33,221 nucleotides of DNA, from positions 1 through 33,221 of the IMG/VR virus record IMGVR_UViG_3300021976_000050; one strand, written 5' to 3'. This DNA is from a virus. Positions 14,015-20,137 of this stretch are shown here, in pieces; positions within the stretch are counted from its first letter, which is position 1; each line of letters begins with the position of its first letter. Made by a program: the position numbers and the translations under genes. The notes beneath the pieces are model-generated. The model searched no databases and was not told the origin of the DNA. It saw only the letters and a list, made by a program, of their open reading frames with translations.

Positions 14015-14743
14015 TCAACGAGGTGCAGGATTAGCCGCGTCGTGCTCGTCAATCCGGCGCCAGGCGATCTCGACGTATTTCGGCTCCTTCTCGATCCCGA
14101 TGAAGTGCCGGCCCTCCATGATCGCCGCGACGGCGGTGGTGCCCGAGCCAAGGCAGTTGTCCAGGATCAGGTCGCCCTCGTTGCTGTAGGTGCGAATCAG
14201 GTAGCGGAACAGGTCGACGGGCTTCTGGGTGGGATGTTCAGGTTTGGGGTCGTTTGGAAACCGCAAAATTGATCGCGGGTAATTCGTAAATTCTTGGAAA
14301 TTCTCGCTGCCGGATTTTCCGAAGTTAGTTCCGTTGCTACCGCGTTTCGTCAGCTTGTTGAACGGTAATAATCCTTGTGGATTATAGGGCGCCAAATGCT
14401 TTGAGAAGATCAAAATATCTTCATGCAGCTTCATCGGCATTCGCTTTGCGTTGAGATGTCCTGTCGCCGCAAATTTCTCCCACACCCAAGCATGCTTGAA
14501 CCAGTCGACACGGCTCATAACGAGTGCGGATGTAAATGGCTGTGCCGCGGTCAACACTACCGCGCCACGGCACACCCGCGCATACTCAGTCCAAAGCGGC
14601 GCAAACGGGATCACCGTATCCCACTTATTTTGCGTCGTGCCATACGGCAGATCGCACAGCACCATGTCGACGCTCGCGTCAGGGATCTCGCGCATCCGCT
14701 CCAGGCAGTCGCCTTCGAGGATAACGTCGGTGAAGTCGTTCAT
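14015..14743 (-). CDS. DNA adenine-type methyltransferase (DLPY, beta class)
   Basis: This encodes 242 residues from the ATG at 14743 (MNDFTDVILEGDCLERM), with GAGGAAA upstream. It transfers methyl from S-adenosylmethionine to DNA, probably N6 of adenine. The catalytic motif IV is DMVLCDLPYGTTQNKWD (about 25-41) and the SAM-binding motif I, LDNCLGSGTTAVAAI, lies near the C-terminus (about 205), the beta-class order. AEHPTQKPVDLFRYLIRTYS is motif X. The short length suggests a solitary phage enzyme without a paired restriction gene; none is seen nearby. The likely role is protecting phage DNA from host restriction or marking it. Confidence 0.9.
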   Translation of the reverse strand: MNDFTDVILEGDCLERMREIPDASVDMVLCDLPYGTTQNKWDTVIPFAPLWTEYARVCRGAVVLTAAQPFTSALVMSRVDWFKHAWVWEKFAATGHLNAKRMPMKLHEDILIFSKHLAPYNPQGLLPFNKLTKRGSNGTNFGKSGSENFQEFTNYPRSILRFPNDPKPEHPTQKPVDLFRYLIRTYSNEGDLILDNCLGSGTTAVAAIMEGRHFIGIEKEPKYVEIAWRRIDEHDAANPAPR

Positions 14744-14994
14744 GCTTTCCTCGTCAGCTCGTGCCGGTACAGCCGCAGGCAACTCTTGCAGGTCGGCGCT
14801 TCGGCCGGCACACGCCGCGCGGCCAGGGCGTGCGTCCCGAGGACACGCTTCAGCTTCACCAGCCGCACGACGGCCCACTGGGTGAGCATGAGGCGTTGCT
14901 CATCGCGCCAGTAGACACGTCCCTTGATGCCGCACCGCGTCGTGGCGGTGCTGTCGGAACCGACACCGCCCTCGTTCAACGCGTGGATCTTCAT
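14740..14994 (-). CDS. Small cysteine-containing phage protein
   Basis: This encodes 84 residues from the ATG at 14994 (MKIHALNEGGVGSDSTATTR), ending YRHELTRKA. It shows TRCGIKG and TCKSCLRLYRHE, a likely zinc-ribbon fragment typical of small phage proteins. It couples to the upstream and downstream genes by ATGA. The basic middle (VVRLVKLKRVLGTHALAARR) might bind nucleic acid. Function unknown. Confidence 0.7.
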   Translation of the reverse strand: MKIHALNEGGVGSDSTATTRCGIKGRVYWRDEQRLMLTQWAVVRLVKLKRVLGTHALAARRVPAEAPTCKSCLRLYRHELTRKA

Positions 14995-15374
14995 GACGGC
15001 AGCTTCGCCACGAACAGCGCGTCGCGCGCTTCGTCCTCGGCCGTCGCTTCGCGCAGGAATGTCGCCTCGGTCTGATCGCACAAGCAATCGCACTGCCCGG
15101 CATCTGCACGCTCGCTACGCTCCGCGAGCAGGTCGACGATGTTGCTGGCGCACGAGCTGCTTTCGTTGAGCTTGAATGCTATCTGCTCCTCGGTCCAATC
15201 CTCGGGCATTTCCATGGTGAGCGTGAAGGCTATGTCGACCACCACCGTCCGTGACCGGATCACGCAACCGACTGCGTGGCTGCCGCCTTTGGGCTCGCCG
15301 CAGTAGAAGCAATGGGTGGGCTTGCCGGCGGGCCGGATGCCGTACTCCCCGACCGGCCAGTGCTCGCGCCTCAC
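14991..15374 (-). CDS. Conserved phage protein with N-terminal CxxC/H zinc motif
   Basis: This encodes 127 residues, MRREHWPVGEYGIRPAGKPT onward. An N-terminal HCFYCGEPKGGSHAVGCVIR (about 21-40) looks like a small zinc knuckle. The middle segment PEDWTEEQIAFKLNESSSC and later GQCDCLCDQTEATFLREATA are blocks I recognise from a widespread phage hypothetical protein. It starts in an ATGA overlap with no independent ribosome-binding site. Function unknown; the family assignment is from memory of these blocks. Confidence 0.8.
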   Translation of the reverse strand: MRREHWPVGEYGIRPAGKPTHCFYCGEPKGGSHAVGCVIRSRTVVVDIAFTLTMEMPEDWTEEQIAFKLNESSSCASNIVDLLAERSERADAGQCDCLCDQTEATFLREATAEDEARDALFVAKLPS

Positions 15375-15688
15375 GGCTCGATCTCCCAGGTATGCGGGCC
15401 AGTTATGCGGCAGTCCTGGCCGATCCTATCTACATATTCTTGTGCCTGTTGCTGCGTAGGATAAGCTGCAGACCAAACAAACTTACCGCTATTGGTTCCC
15501 TCGACCCGCCAGTACTCCAGCACCGGCGGCAGCAACGTTCTTGCGGCCGCGATGATAGTGTCGAGATGGTGCTTATTTACGCCGATGATACGAACATTCG
15601 CATCACCAAGCGACGGCATGGACGGCAACCCTGCCGATACCTGCTGAATCGCGTCCTTGAGCTTCTTCGTGTCGATCTTGTCGTTCAT
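15371..15688 (-). CDS. Hypothetical protein
   Basis: This encodes 105 residues, MNDKIDTKKLKDAIQQVSAG onward, ending GPHTWEIEP. It overlaps both neighbours by ATGA. There is an N-terminal helix, then strands (LPPVLEYWRVEGTNSGKFVW). No cysteine pair or membrane segment stands out. It is slightly less GC-rich at some codons than its neighbours (ISYPT-type region). Function unknown. Confidence 0.7.
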   Translation of the reverse strand: MNDKIDTKKLKDAIQQVSAGLPSMPSLGDANVRIIGVNKHHLDTIIAAARTLLPPVLEYWRVEGTNSGKFVWSAAYPTQQQAQEYVDRIGQDCRITGPHTWEIEP

Positions 15689-16005
15689 GCTGTCCTCCCG
15701 TTCAATCCATCCAGCGTCAAAAGCATCGCCTCAGCCCGCTCCGTCCACCACGGCACCGAGAGCCTGAGCCTGACGCGCGTCTCGAGCTGCTTGGCCGTGC
15801 CGGCGATCGCATCGCTCGATGTGGAGCGGTTTAGCTCGGGCAGCGCCTTGTAACCTCGCGCGGTCCGGCAGCGCCTGGCGTGCGCCCGGAGCCGACGAAC
15901 GACCGAAGCGATGCGGGTCGCGTTGTCGTGCGCGAAAAGCGTGTTCAGCTGGCGCTGCTGCGCGGCACGGCCGGCGGTCAGGCTGGGCGCGCGGGTGGCG
16001 CTCAC
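15685..16005 (-). CDS. Small basic hypothetical protein
   Basis: This encodes 106 residues from a GTG at 16005 (MSATRAPSLTAGRAAQQRQL), with AAGGAG upstream inside the previous gene's end. It is arginine-rich and helical (ASVVRRLRAHARRCRTARGY), suggesting nucleic-acid contact. It couples to the next gene by ATGA. Function unknown. Confidence 0.65.
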   Translation of the reverse strand: MSATRAPSLTAGRAAQQRQLNTLFAHDNATRIASVVRRLRAHARRCRTARGYKALPELNRSTSSDAIAGTAKQLETRVRLRLSVPWWTERAEAMLLTLDGLNGRTA

Positions 16006-16238
16006 TTCGGCTCCTTGTGCGCCAGCAGCATGTACGCCGCCTCGACAGCGGTATCGCCCTCTTGCGTCGCCTGCACTCCGTTATGCTGTATCGCAACCAG
16101 CAGGTTGCGCAGGCCGACTTCCAAATCCTTGTTCCGCTTTTCGAGTTGGATTACTGGGTTATTGACCCATACTCCGACGACTTTTGCAGGGACGCCGGTT
16201 CGCTCGAGCCGCGTCGCGCGACGCACTGGCTTCTTCAT
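16002..16238 (-). CDS. Small hypothetical protein
   Basis: This encodes 78 residues from the ATG at 16238 (MKKPVRRATRLERTGVPAKV), with GGAGG 7 bases upstream. It has a basic N-terminus and a helical remainder (VIQLEKRNKDLEVGLRNLLV). The very long same-frame extension upstream is out-of-frame shadow of other genes and was rejected. Function unknown. Confidence 0.65.
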   Translation of the reverse strand: MKKPVRRATRLERTGVPAKVVGVWVNNPVIQLEKRNKDLEVGLRNLLVAIQHNGVQATQEGDTAVEAAYMLLAHKEPK

Positions 16239-16390
16239 GACATGCCTCCGATCTTGCAAACCCATGATGTGTCGATCCAGCCCCACTGAACCATGAGCTT
16301 CGCGACCTGATTGAAAGCCCAAATAAGGATCGGCATGCAGATCAAATTGGCGATGGTAGCACCGACAACACGCGCAACACCTTCGCTCAC
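16235..16390 (-). CDS. 51-residue single-span membrane protein
   Basis: A GTG at 16390 overlaps the previous stop, and the ORF ends in an ATGA overlap with the next gene. The product MSEGVARVVGATIANLICMP then ILIWAFNQVAKLMVQWGW holds one membrane helix and ends in IDTSWVCKIGGMS. Perfect coupling on both sides and a typical small-membrane-protein pattern support a real gene. Function unknown. Confidence 0.65.
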   Translation of the reverse strand: MSEGVARVVGATIANLICMPILIWAFNQVAKLMVQWGWIDTSWVCKIGGMS

Positions 16391-16638
16391 GGCTGCTCTC
16401 CCACCCGAAGCACGGTGAAGTGGAAATCGTTGATGAGCCCATGCCCGCGGAGCAGGGCGATAACGTCGAGAGGCTTCCCGCCCCTCGCACCGCGCACATC
16501 TTCATACACCATCGGTGGAATGCGGCCCGCCTGAACCGCCACCATATTGGTCCGCCGATCGAAGGTGCGCACCATGCCGGGGGCACCGCTGGGCATCCGC
16601 ACGAACGCACCGCGCGTCCAAAGCTGTTGAAGGGTCAT
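16387..16638 (-). CDS. Small hypothetical protein
   Basis: This encodes 83 residues, MTLQQLWTRGAFVRMPSGAP onward. Beta-rich segments (GMVRTFDRRTNMVAVQAGRI) suggest a small barrel such as a KOW/Tudor-like fold, but this is only an impression. It overlaps both neighbours by ATGA or GTGA. Function unknown. Confidence 0.65.
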   Translation of the reverse strand: MTLQQLWTRGAFVRMPSGAPGMVRTFDRRTNMVAVQAGRIPPMVYEDVRGARGGKPLDVIALLRGHGLINDFHFTVLRVGEQP

Positions 16639-16835
16639 GGCTTCACCTCGTTGAATTTAATCCTGTACTTGATCTGCTCAGCGCCGTGCGACGCCGAACC
16701 GACCAGGTCGCGGACGCCTTTTGGGTTCTGATCCAGCGCGACGAGGCGATACTTTGTCAGAACCTCGTGGGCGACCGCGAGCGCGTAGCGCATGTCGTCA
16801 AACAAGCGCGCGTCGATCTTGAGCGTCTGGCTCAT
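16635..16835 (-). CDS. Small hypothetical protein
   Basis: This encodes 66 residues from the ATG at 16835 (MSQTLKIDARLFDDMRYALA), with AAAGGAAAG upstream. A helix (DMRYALAVAHEVLTKYRLVA) precedes a basic C-terminus (GAEQIKYRIKFNEVKP). Coupled by ATGA to its neighbours. Function unknown. Confidence 0.65.
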   Translation of the reverse strand: MSQTLKIDARLFDDMRYALAVAHEVLTKYRLVALDQNPKGVRDLVGSASHGAEQIKYRIKFNEVKP

Positions 16836-17218
16836 ATTTTCTTTCCTTTGCTGATGAACTGCTCGAGCAGCGTCGCGCCGTCCGGCACCGGTGGCAGGCC
16901 GGCCATCTCGTTGAACGTCGCCTCGCCGTCGACGATGATAGAGCGCACGCGGCCGACGATATCGGCCAGCGACAGCGGCATGTCCGACTGGCGGCATTCG
17001 AGCACGGTGATCGGCTCGCTGATCGTCGGATTCGCGGGAATGTCGAAGTAGCGCGCGAACTCCTGATTGAGCTTAGGGATCTCGGTGTCGAGAAACGCCA
17101 CTGCTGTCGCCCGGTCCTCGAACGTGACCAGCAGATCCTCGGTAGCGACGTCGGTGCCGTTCATGACGTGAGTCACCACCAGCAGCCGGATCGTGAAGCC
17201 TTTGCGGGGGTCGGTCAT
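16832..17218 (-). CDS. Hypothetical protein
   Basis: This encodes 128 residues from the ATG at 17218 (MTDPRKGFTIRLLVVTHVMN), in an ATGA overlap with the previous stop. Alternating strands and helices (DLLVTFEDRATAVAFLDTEI) suggest a small alpha/beta domain; the C-terminus is helical (ATLLEQFISKGKKI). A 50-codon same-frame extension was rejected because it copies the neighbour out of frame. Function unknown. Confidence 0.7.
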   Translation of the reverse strand: MTDPRKGFTIRLLVVTHVMNGTDVATEDLLVTFEDRATAVAFLDTEIPKLNQEFARYFDIPANPTISEPITVLECRQSDMPLSLADIVGRVRSIIVDGEATFNEMAGLPPVPDGATLLEQFISKGKKI

Positions 17219-17445
17219 GACGCGGCTACCGTGCGCCACGATCCGACAATGTAGCCGATCGGCAGCGCCAGGCGACGCTGCGTAAGCCGACAGCGCAGGT
17301 AGTCGATGACCGAGCCAGTCCGATACTGCATGTCCCGAATGAACTGCGCGCGACGGTATTCGGGGCATCCGAGACGCTCGGCATTCATCCGGTTATAGTG
17401 CCGGTAGCCGACCTCATAGACGATCGCGTTAGCGAGTGTGCTCAT
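17215..17445 (-). CDS. Small hypothetical protein
   Basis: This encodes 76 residues, MSTLANAIVYEVGYRHYNRM onward, preceded by GAGGAGC. It is helical and basic (RAQFIRDMQYRTGSVIDYLR) and ends IGYIVGSWRTVAAS. It is the first sizeable gene downstream of the TTGACA box at 17605. Function unknown. Confidence 0.7.
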   Translation of the reverse strand: MSTLANAIVYEVGYRHYNRMNAERLGCPEYRRAQFIRDMQYRTGSVIDYLRCRLTQRRLALPIGYIVGSWRTVAAS

Positions 17446-17522
17446 TATATTGCTCCTCGTTCTTCCAGCCTTGCTCGAAGGTGCTGGTGGATCGAGCCGC
17501 CGGGCGTGGCGGCTCTCACCAT
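17445..17522 (-). CDS. Possible 25-residue leader peptide
   Basis: An ATG at 17522 opens MVRAATPGGSIHQHLRARLE ending ERGAI, with its TAA overlapping the next gene's ATG (TAATG). An in-frame TTG four codons upstream (KILMV) is an alternative start. The ribosome-binding site is weak; a strong AGGAGGG further upstream instead serves a four-codon ORF (MTEG). Its length and position fit a leader that couples translation, but coding is uncertain. Confidence 0.3.
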   Translation of the reverse strand: MVRAATPGGSIHQHLRARLEERGAI

Positions 17523-17606
17523 CAGGATCTTCAACCTTCTGTCATGTCGTGCCCTCCTGGGTTAGCTAGTGTTGCCCGAAGAGTGTGCCCTTGATGTGCT
17601 ATTATG
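17446..17606 (-). other. Intergenic leader region
   Basis: This 161-bp stretch holds a possible leader ORF, an 8-bp GC hairpin (17494-17515), a strong AGGAGGG site followed by a four-codon ORF, and two tandem copies of the TTAGTGTGCC-like element (TAGTGTTGCCC and GAGTGTGCCC, about 17573-17590). It looks like a regulated 5' leader. Confidence 0.5.
17494..17515. repeat. 8-bp stem hairpin
   Basis: GAGCCGCC (17494-17501) and GGCGGCTC (17508-17515) form a perfect stem with a six-base loop. No T-tract follows on either strand, so it is probably a leader hairpin rather than an intrinsic terminator. Confidence 0.5.
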
Positions 17607-17610
17607 TCAA
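17582..17610 (-). promoter_or_regulatory. Possible promoter with inverted TTAGTGTGCC-like element
   Basis: On the minus strand a perfect TTGACA (17605-17610) overlaps the end of the upstream gene. At 17-18 bases spacing the -10 region (CACACT) is poor. GGGCACACT here is the recurrent element in the opposite orientation to the other promoters. The -35 and element support a regulated site; promoter strength is doubtful. Confidence 0.4.
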
Positions 17611-17918
17611 GCGTTGCCTGTGGATAGCTTGACCGCGACGATTTCCATGTCGCCGGCCACGCGACTGGCGCGCGGCTTGCTGATCAGCTTTTCGTCGTCA
17701 TCACCTTCCCAAGAACCGCTGCGCGTGAACACGCGGTAGGTCACGCCCTTGAGCCACTCGCGCAGCGCGGCTTGTGCCGTGTGCCGCTTCAAGAAGAGAC
17801 GGGGCGGTATGTCGAGCGGTTGTGGCTCGTCGTTTGTCCAGCCGCCGCGACCCTTGCGGGAGCCGTAGTTCGGCATGAAGTAGCCGGTGCTGATCTGGCG
17901 GATCGCGAAGTAGATCAT
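17607..17918 (-). CDS. Conserved small phage protein
   Basis: This encodes 103 residues, MIYFAIRQISTGYFMPNYGS onward. I recognise the pattern of an N-terminal IRQ-x-TGYF-MP strand, then PPRLFLKRHTAQAALREWLK (about 41), as a recurrent small phage protein of unknown function. It starts in an ATGA overlap and ends at the TTGACA box at 17605. It is basic and soluble. Confidence 0.75.
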   Translation of the reverse strand: MIYFAIRQISTGYFMPNYGSRKGRGGWTNDEPQPLDIPPRLFLKRHTAQAALREWLKGVTYRVFTRSGSWEGDDDEKLISKPRASRVAGDMEIVAVKLSTGNA

Positions 17919-18097
17919 GCCGTCTCCTCGTTCAGGACCCGCGCCCTCGCCATCGCACCGGTCAGGGTGTCCCAGGTCTCGATCGGATCGAGCACCTTGA
18001 CAAGCCGCCCGTCGCGATGCTCCTCCGTCTGGCGGATGAGATCGACGTAGGCGACGTGCCCGCGATTATCGAATTTGAGCTGTGCGAAGTGGTACAT
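17915..18097 (-). CDS. Small hypothetical protein
   Basis: This encodes 60 residues from the ATG at 18097 (MYHFAQLKFDNRGHVAYVDL), with AAGGAG upstream. The C-terminus is helical (DTLTGAMARARVLNEETA). The same-frame extension upstream is a shadow of the neighbouring gene and was rejected. Function unknown. Confidence 0.7.
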   Translation of the reverse strand: MYHFAQLKFDNRGHVAYVDLIRQTEEHRDGRLVKVLDPIETWDTLTGAMARARVLNEETA

Positions 18098-18099
18098 GA

Positions 18100-18366
18100 C
18101 TAAATCTCCTTGCTGAGACGGAGGGCGGCGAGAGCTCGATCGCGAGTTGCGGGCCATTCCTCGTCGTGGATGAACGTCGGGTCCCAGCCAGAAATCCACT
18201 CCATCACTTCCTCCAGCGCTCCCTTCATGGCGTAATGGGAATTGGCGCACTGTTCGCGAACGCCGGCCACAAGCTCAGCCAGCAATTGCTCGACCGTGTC
18301 GCCGTGCCCGGTGACGTAGCCGTGGGCGATCATCCATTTCGCGATATCGGCGGTGCTGGCGGGCAT
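18100..18366 (-). CDS. Small helical hypothetical protein
   Basis: This encodes 88 residues, MPASTADIAKWMIAHGYVTG onward, preceded by GAGAGGA. It is nearly all helical (TVEQLLAELVAGVREQCANS, DRALAALRLSKEI) with a tryptophan-rich middle (VMEWISGWDPTFIHDEEWPA). Function unknown. Confidence 0.7.
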   Translation of the reverse strand: MPASTADIAKWMIAHGYVTGHGDTVEQLLAELVAGVREQCANSHYAMKGALEEVMEWISGWDPTFIHDEEWPATRDRALAALRLSKEI

Positions 18367-18386
18367 AGGGGTCCTCTCTACGGGGG

Positions 18387-18530
18387 TTAGCTCTTGATAC
18401 CGTGACGGCGCTTATTGCTCTCCTCGAGCCAGCGCTGATGCGCCGCCCCGGCCCGCATGTCGGCGATCAGGATGCCGAACAGGAGACCAAGGCCGGCGAA
18501 AGTGCAGATGGCGATGATGAGGGAGAGCAT
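18387..18530 (-). CDS. 47-residue membrane protein
   Basis: The ATG at 18530 opens MLSLIIAICTFAGLGLLFGI, one hydrophobic helix, followed by a charged cytoplasmic-type tail (RWLEESNKRRHGIKS). It starts three bases after the previous stop without a strong ribosome-binding site. The clear membrane-protein pattern and tight spacing support it. Function unknown. Confidence 0.6.
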   Translation of the reverse strand: MLSLIIAICTFAGLGLLFGILIADMRAGAAHQRWLEESNKRRHGIKS

Positions 18531-18533
18531 GGT

Positions 18534-18752
18534 TTACGTCTCGATCAGGAAAGAGATGGAAGCCAGCGCATCGTTCGGCGTGATGTACACGAGCGGCGGA
18601 ACCGGCATCTTGTTGAAGATGTCCGCGCGGTTGGAGATGAAGCGCCAGCCGTCAATGCCGCGAAGATTCATGCGGAGAAGGAAGCCAATCGTCCGCTTAC
18701 CCTGAAAGACATCGTGGCGCATCTCGGTCGCTGGCTTCATGGTTATGGTCAT
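18534..18752 (-). CDS. Small hypothetical protein, first gene after promoter
   Basis: This encodes 72 residues, MTITMKPATEMRHDVFQGKR onward, preceded by GGAGACAG. Beta strands dominate (TIGFLLRMNLRGIDGWRFIS, PPLVYITPNDALASISFLIE). It is the first gene after the TTGACG/TATATG promoter at 18778-18807. Function unknown. Confidence 0.7.
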   Translation of the reverse strand: MTITMKPATEMRHDVFQGKRTIGFLLRMNLRGIDGWRFISNRADIFNKMPVPPLVYITPNDALASISFLIET

Positions 18753-18777
18753 CGGCTGTCTCCGTTGCTGTGCTTAT

Positions 18778-18807
18778 CATATAGAGGCACACTTACGGCC
18801 CCGTCAA
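18778..18807 (-). promoter_or_regulatory. Sigma70-type promoter with TAAGTGTGCC element
   Basis: On the minus strand TTGACG (18802-18807) is followed by an 18-base spacer and TATATG (18778-18783). The spacer contains TAAGTGTGCC (18786-18795), the same element as in the promoters at 8895 and 23131. It lies in the gap between the SNF2 gene and the small-gene operon it would transcribe. Confidence 0.65.
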
Positions 18808-18820
18808 CGGCTCTCGCAAA

Positions 18821-20137
18821 CTATTTTCGCAGCTCGGCCCACAGCCCATCTTGCGTCCGGCTCTTGTGGCCGGCCATCTCGCGCACCGCGAGATCAATCG
18901 TGCCCAGCGCGCAGGGCTCGTAGCTGTAGACGGTTGAGGCGCCGCCGCGGCGGACTAGGCGTGCGACAGTCTGTTGATACATTTCCAAATCGTAGGGTAG
19001 CTGCCACCAGACGATGCTGTCACAGCCGCTGGTCTGGATGTTGATTCCATGTCCGGCCGAGGCTGGATGCAACGCAAGCGTGCATATCTTGCCGGCATTC
19101 CAATCTTCAATCGTTTGCTCGTCGCCTGTGCTGTCGCCGCCCAGCCAGCGCAGCCCCGGCCAGCGCTTGCGCATCATAGCGAGCTGCTCGCGAAACTCAT
19201 AAGCGATGATAATCTGCCGCCCCTGCATCTCGTCGACCACGTCGGCCACGACCTCGAGGCGATAGGGATCGAAGCCGGCCGCCGAGCCGTCGGGCCGATA
19301 TGCAAAACCGCTGGCAATTTGCCTTAATTTGTTGACCAGCACGCCGGCCGAGCCGGCGACGATCTGATGGTCGCTCAGCTGGCTGGTCTTGCGCATGGTC
19401 TCGTACTGCCGGCGCAGCGCCGCCGGCAACTCGACATCCATCGGTGGCCGAACGATCGGCGGCAGATCGACGGCGTTGTCCTCCAGGACGTAGGTGTAGG
19501 GCTTGATCAGCGCGGCGAGCTCGGCCGGCGTGTCTTTGAAGGGCGCCCAGTTATGCTGCTCAAAGTCCGTAGGGTAGAAGAACGTACGCAGCCATCGATC
19601 GTAGTTACGTCCGACGAGAGCGCCGAGACCAACCGTGTGAGCCATTCCGTAAATGCTGGTAAGCCCATTCGGCGCAGGTGTACCGGTGCACCCGGTGCGT
19701 ATATTAAAAGCTCCACGACGGGCCGCTTTTTGCCTTTTACCCGTCGGATTGCGAAGCTTGCTAAGCTCGTCGAAAACGATCGCGTCGCAGCCATGGGTGT
19801 CATCCTCCAATAGATCGGTGAGCATTTCGTAGTTGACCAGCAGCACGTTTGACGCGCCGCGTACCGCCTCTTTGCGCTTGGCGGCAGGCACCTCGCCCGT
19901 GCAGGTGTCCATGCTGAGCGGGATTTGCCACTTGGTCCGCTCCTGGCGCCAGACGTTGTTTACGACGCGCAGCGGCGCCACGACCATGATGCGCTTCGCG
20001 GCTTTTGATTCGATCCAGTCTTGCATGGCCAGGAGATTAGCGAGAGTCTTCCCGCAACCCATACGCGCAAAGACCATAGAATGATCGCGTTCATAGACGA
20101 ACTGACTAGCCTCGATCTGGTAATCAGCTGGTTGCAT
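18821..20137 (-). CDS. SNF2-like DEAD/DEAH helicase
   Basis: This encodes 438 residues, a compact phage SNF2-family ATPase that translocates on DNA. Motif I is FARMGCGKTLANLLAM (about 23-38), Ia IMVVAPLRVVNNVWRQE (about 49), II CDAIVFDELSKLRN (about 116; DELS in place of DEAH), III TGCTGTPAPNGL (about 147). The second RecA domain includes IIIAYEFREQL, LALHPASAGHGINIQ (about 358) and QTVARLVRRGG (motif VI, about 392). The ATG at 20137 has AGGAG upstream. Phages often carry this helicase near VRR-NUC nucleases, as here, suggesting a shared role in replication fork or recombination processing. Confidence 0.9.
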   Translation of the reverse strand: MQPADYQIEASQFVYERDHSMVFARMGCGKTLANLLAMQDWIESKAAKRIMVVAPLRVVNNVWRQERTKWQIPLSMDTCTGEVPAAKRKEAVRGASNVLLVNYEMLTDLLEDDTHGCDAIVFDELSKLRNPTGKRQKAARRGAFNIRTGCTGTPAPNGLTSIYGMAHTVGLGALVGRNYDRWLRTFFYPTDFEQHNWAPFKDTPAELAALIKPYTYVLEDNAVDLPPIVRPPMDVELPAALRRQYETMRKTSQLSDHQIVAGSAGVLVNKLRQIASGFAYRPDGSAAGFDPYRLEVVADVVDEMQGRQIIIAYEFREQLAMMRKRWPGLRWLGGDSTGDEQTIEDWNAGKICTLALHPASAGHGINIQTSGCDSIVWWQLPYDLEMYQQTVARLVRRGGASTVYSYEPCALGTIDLAVREMAGHKSRTQDGLWAELRK

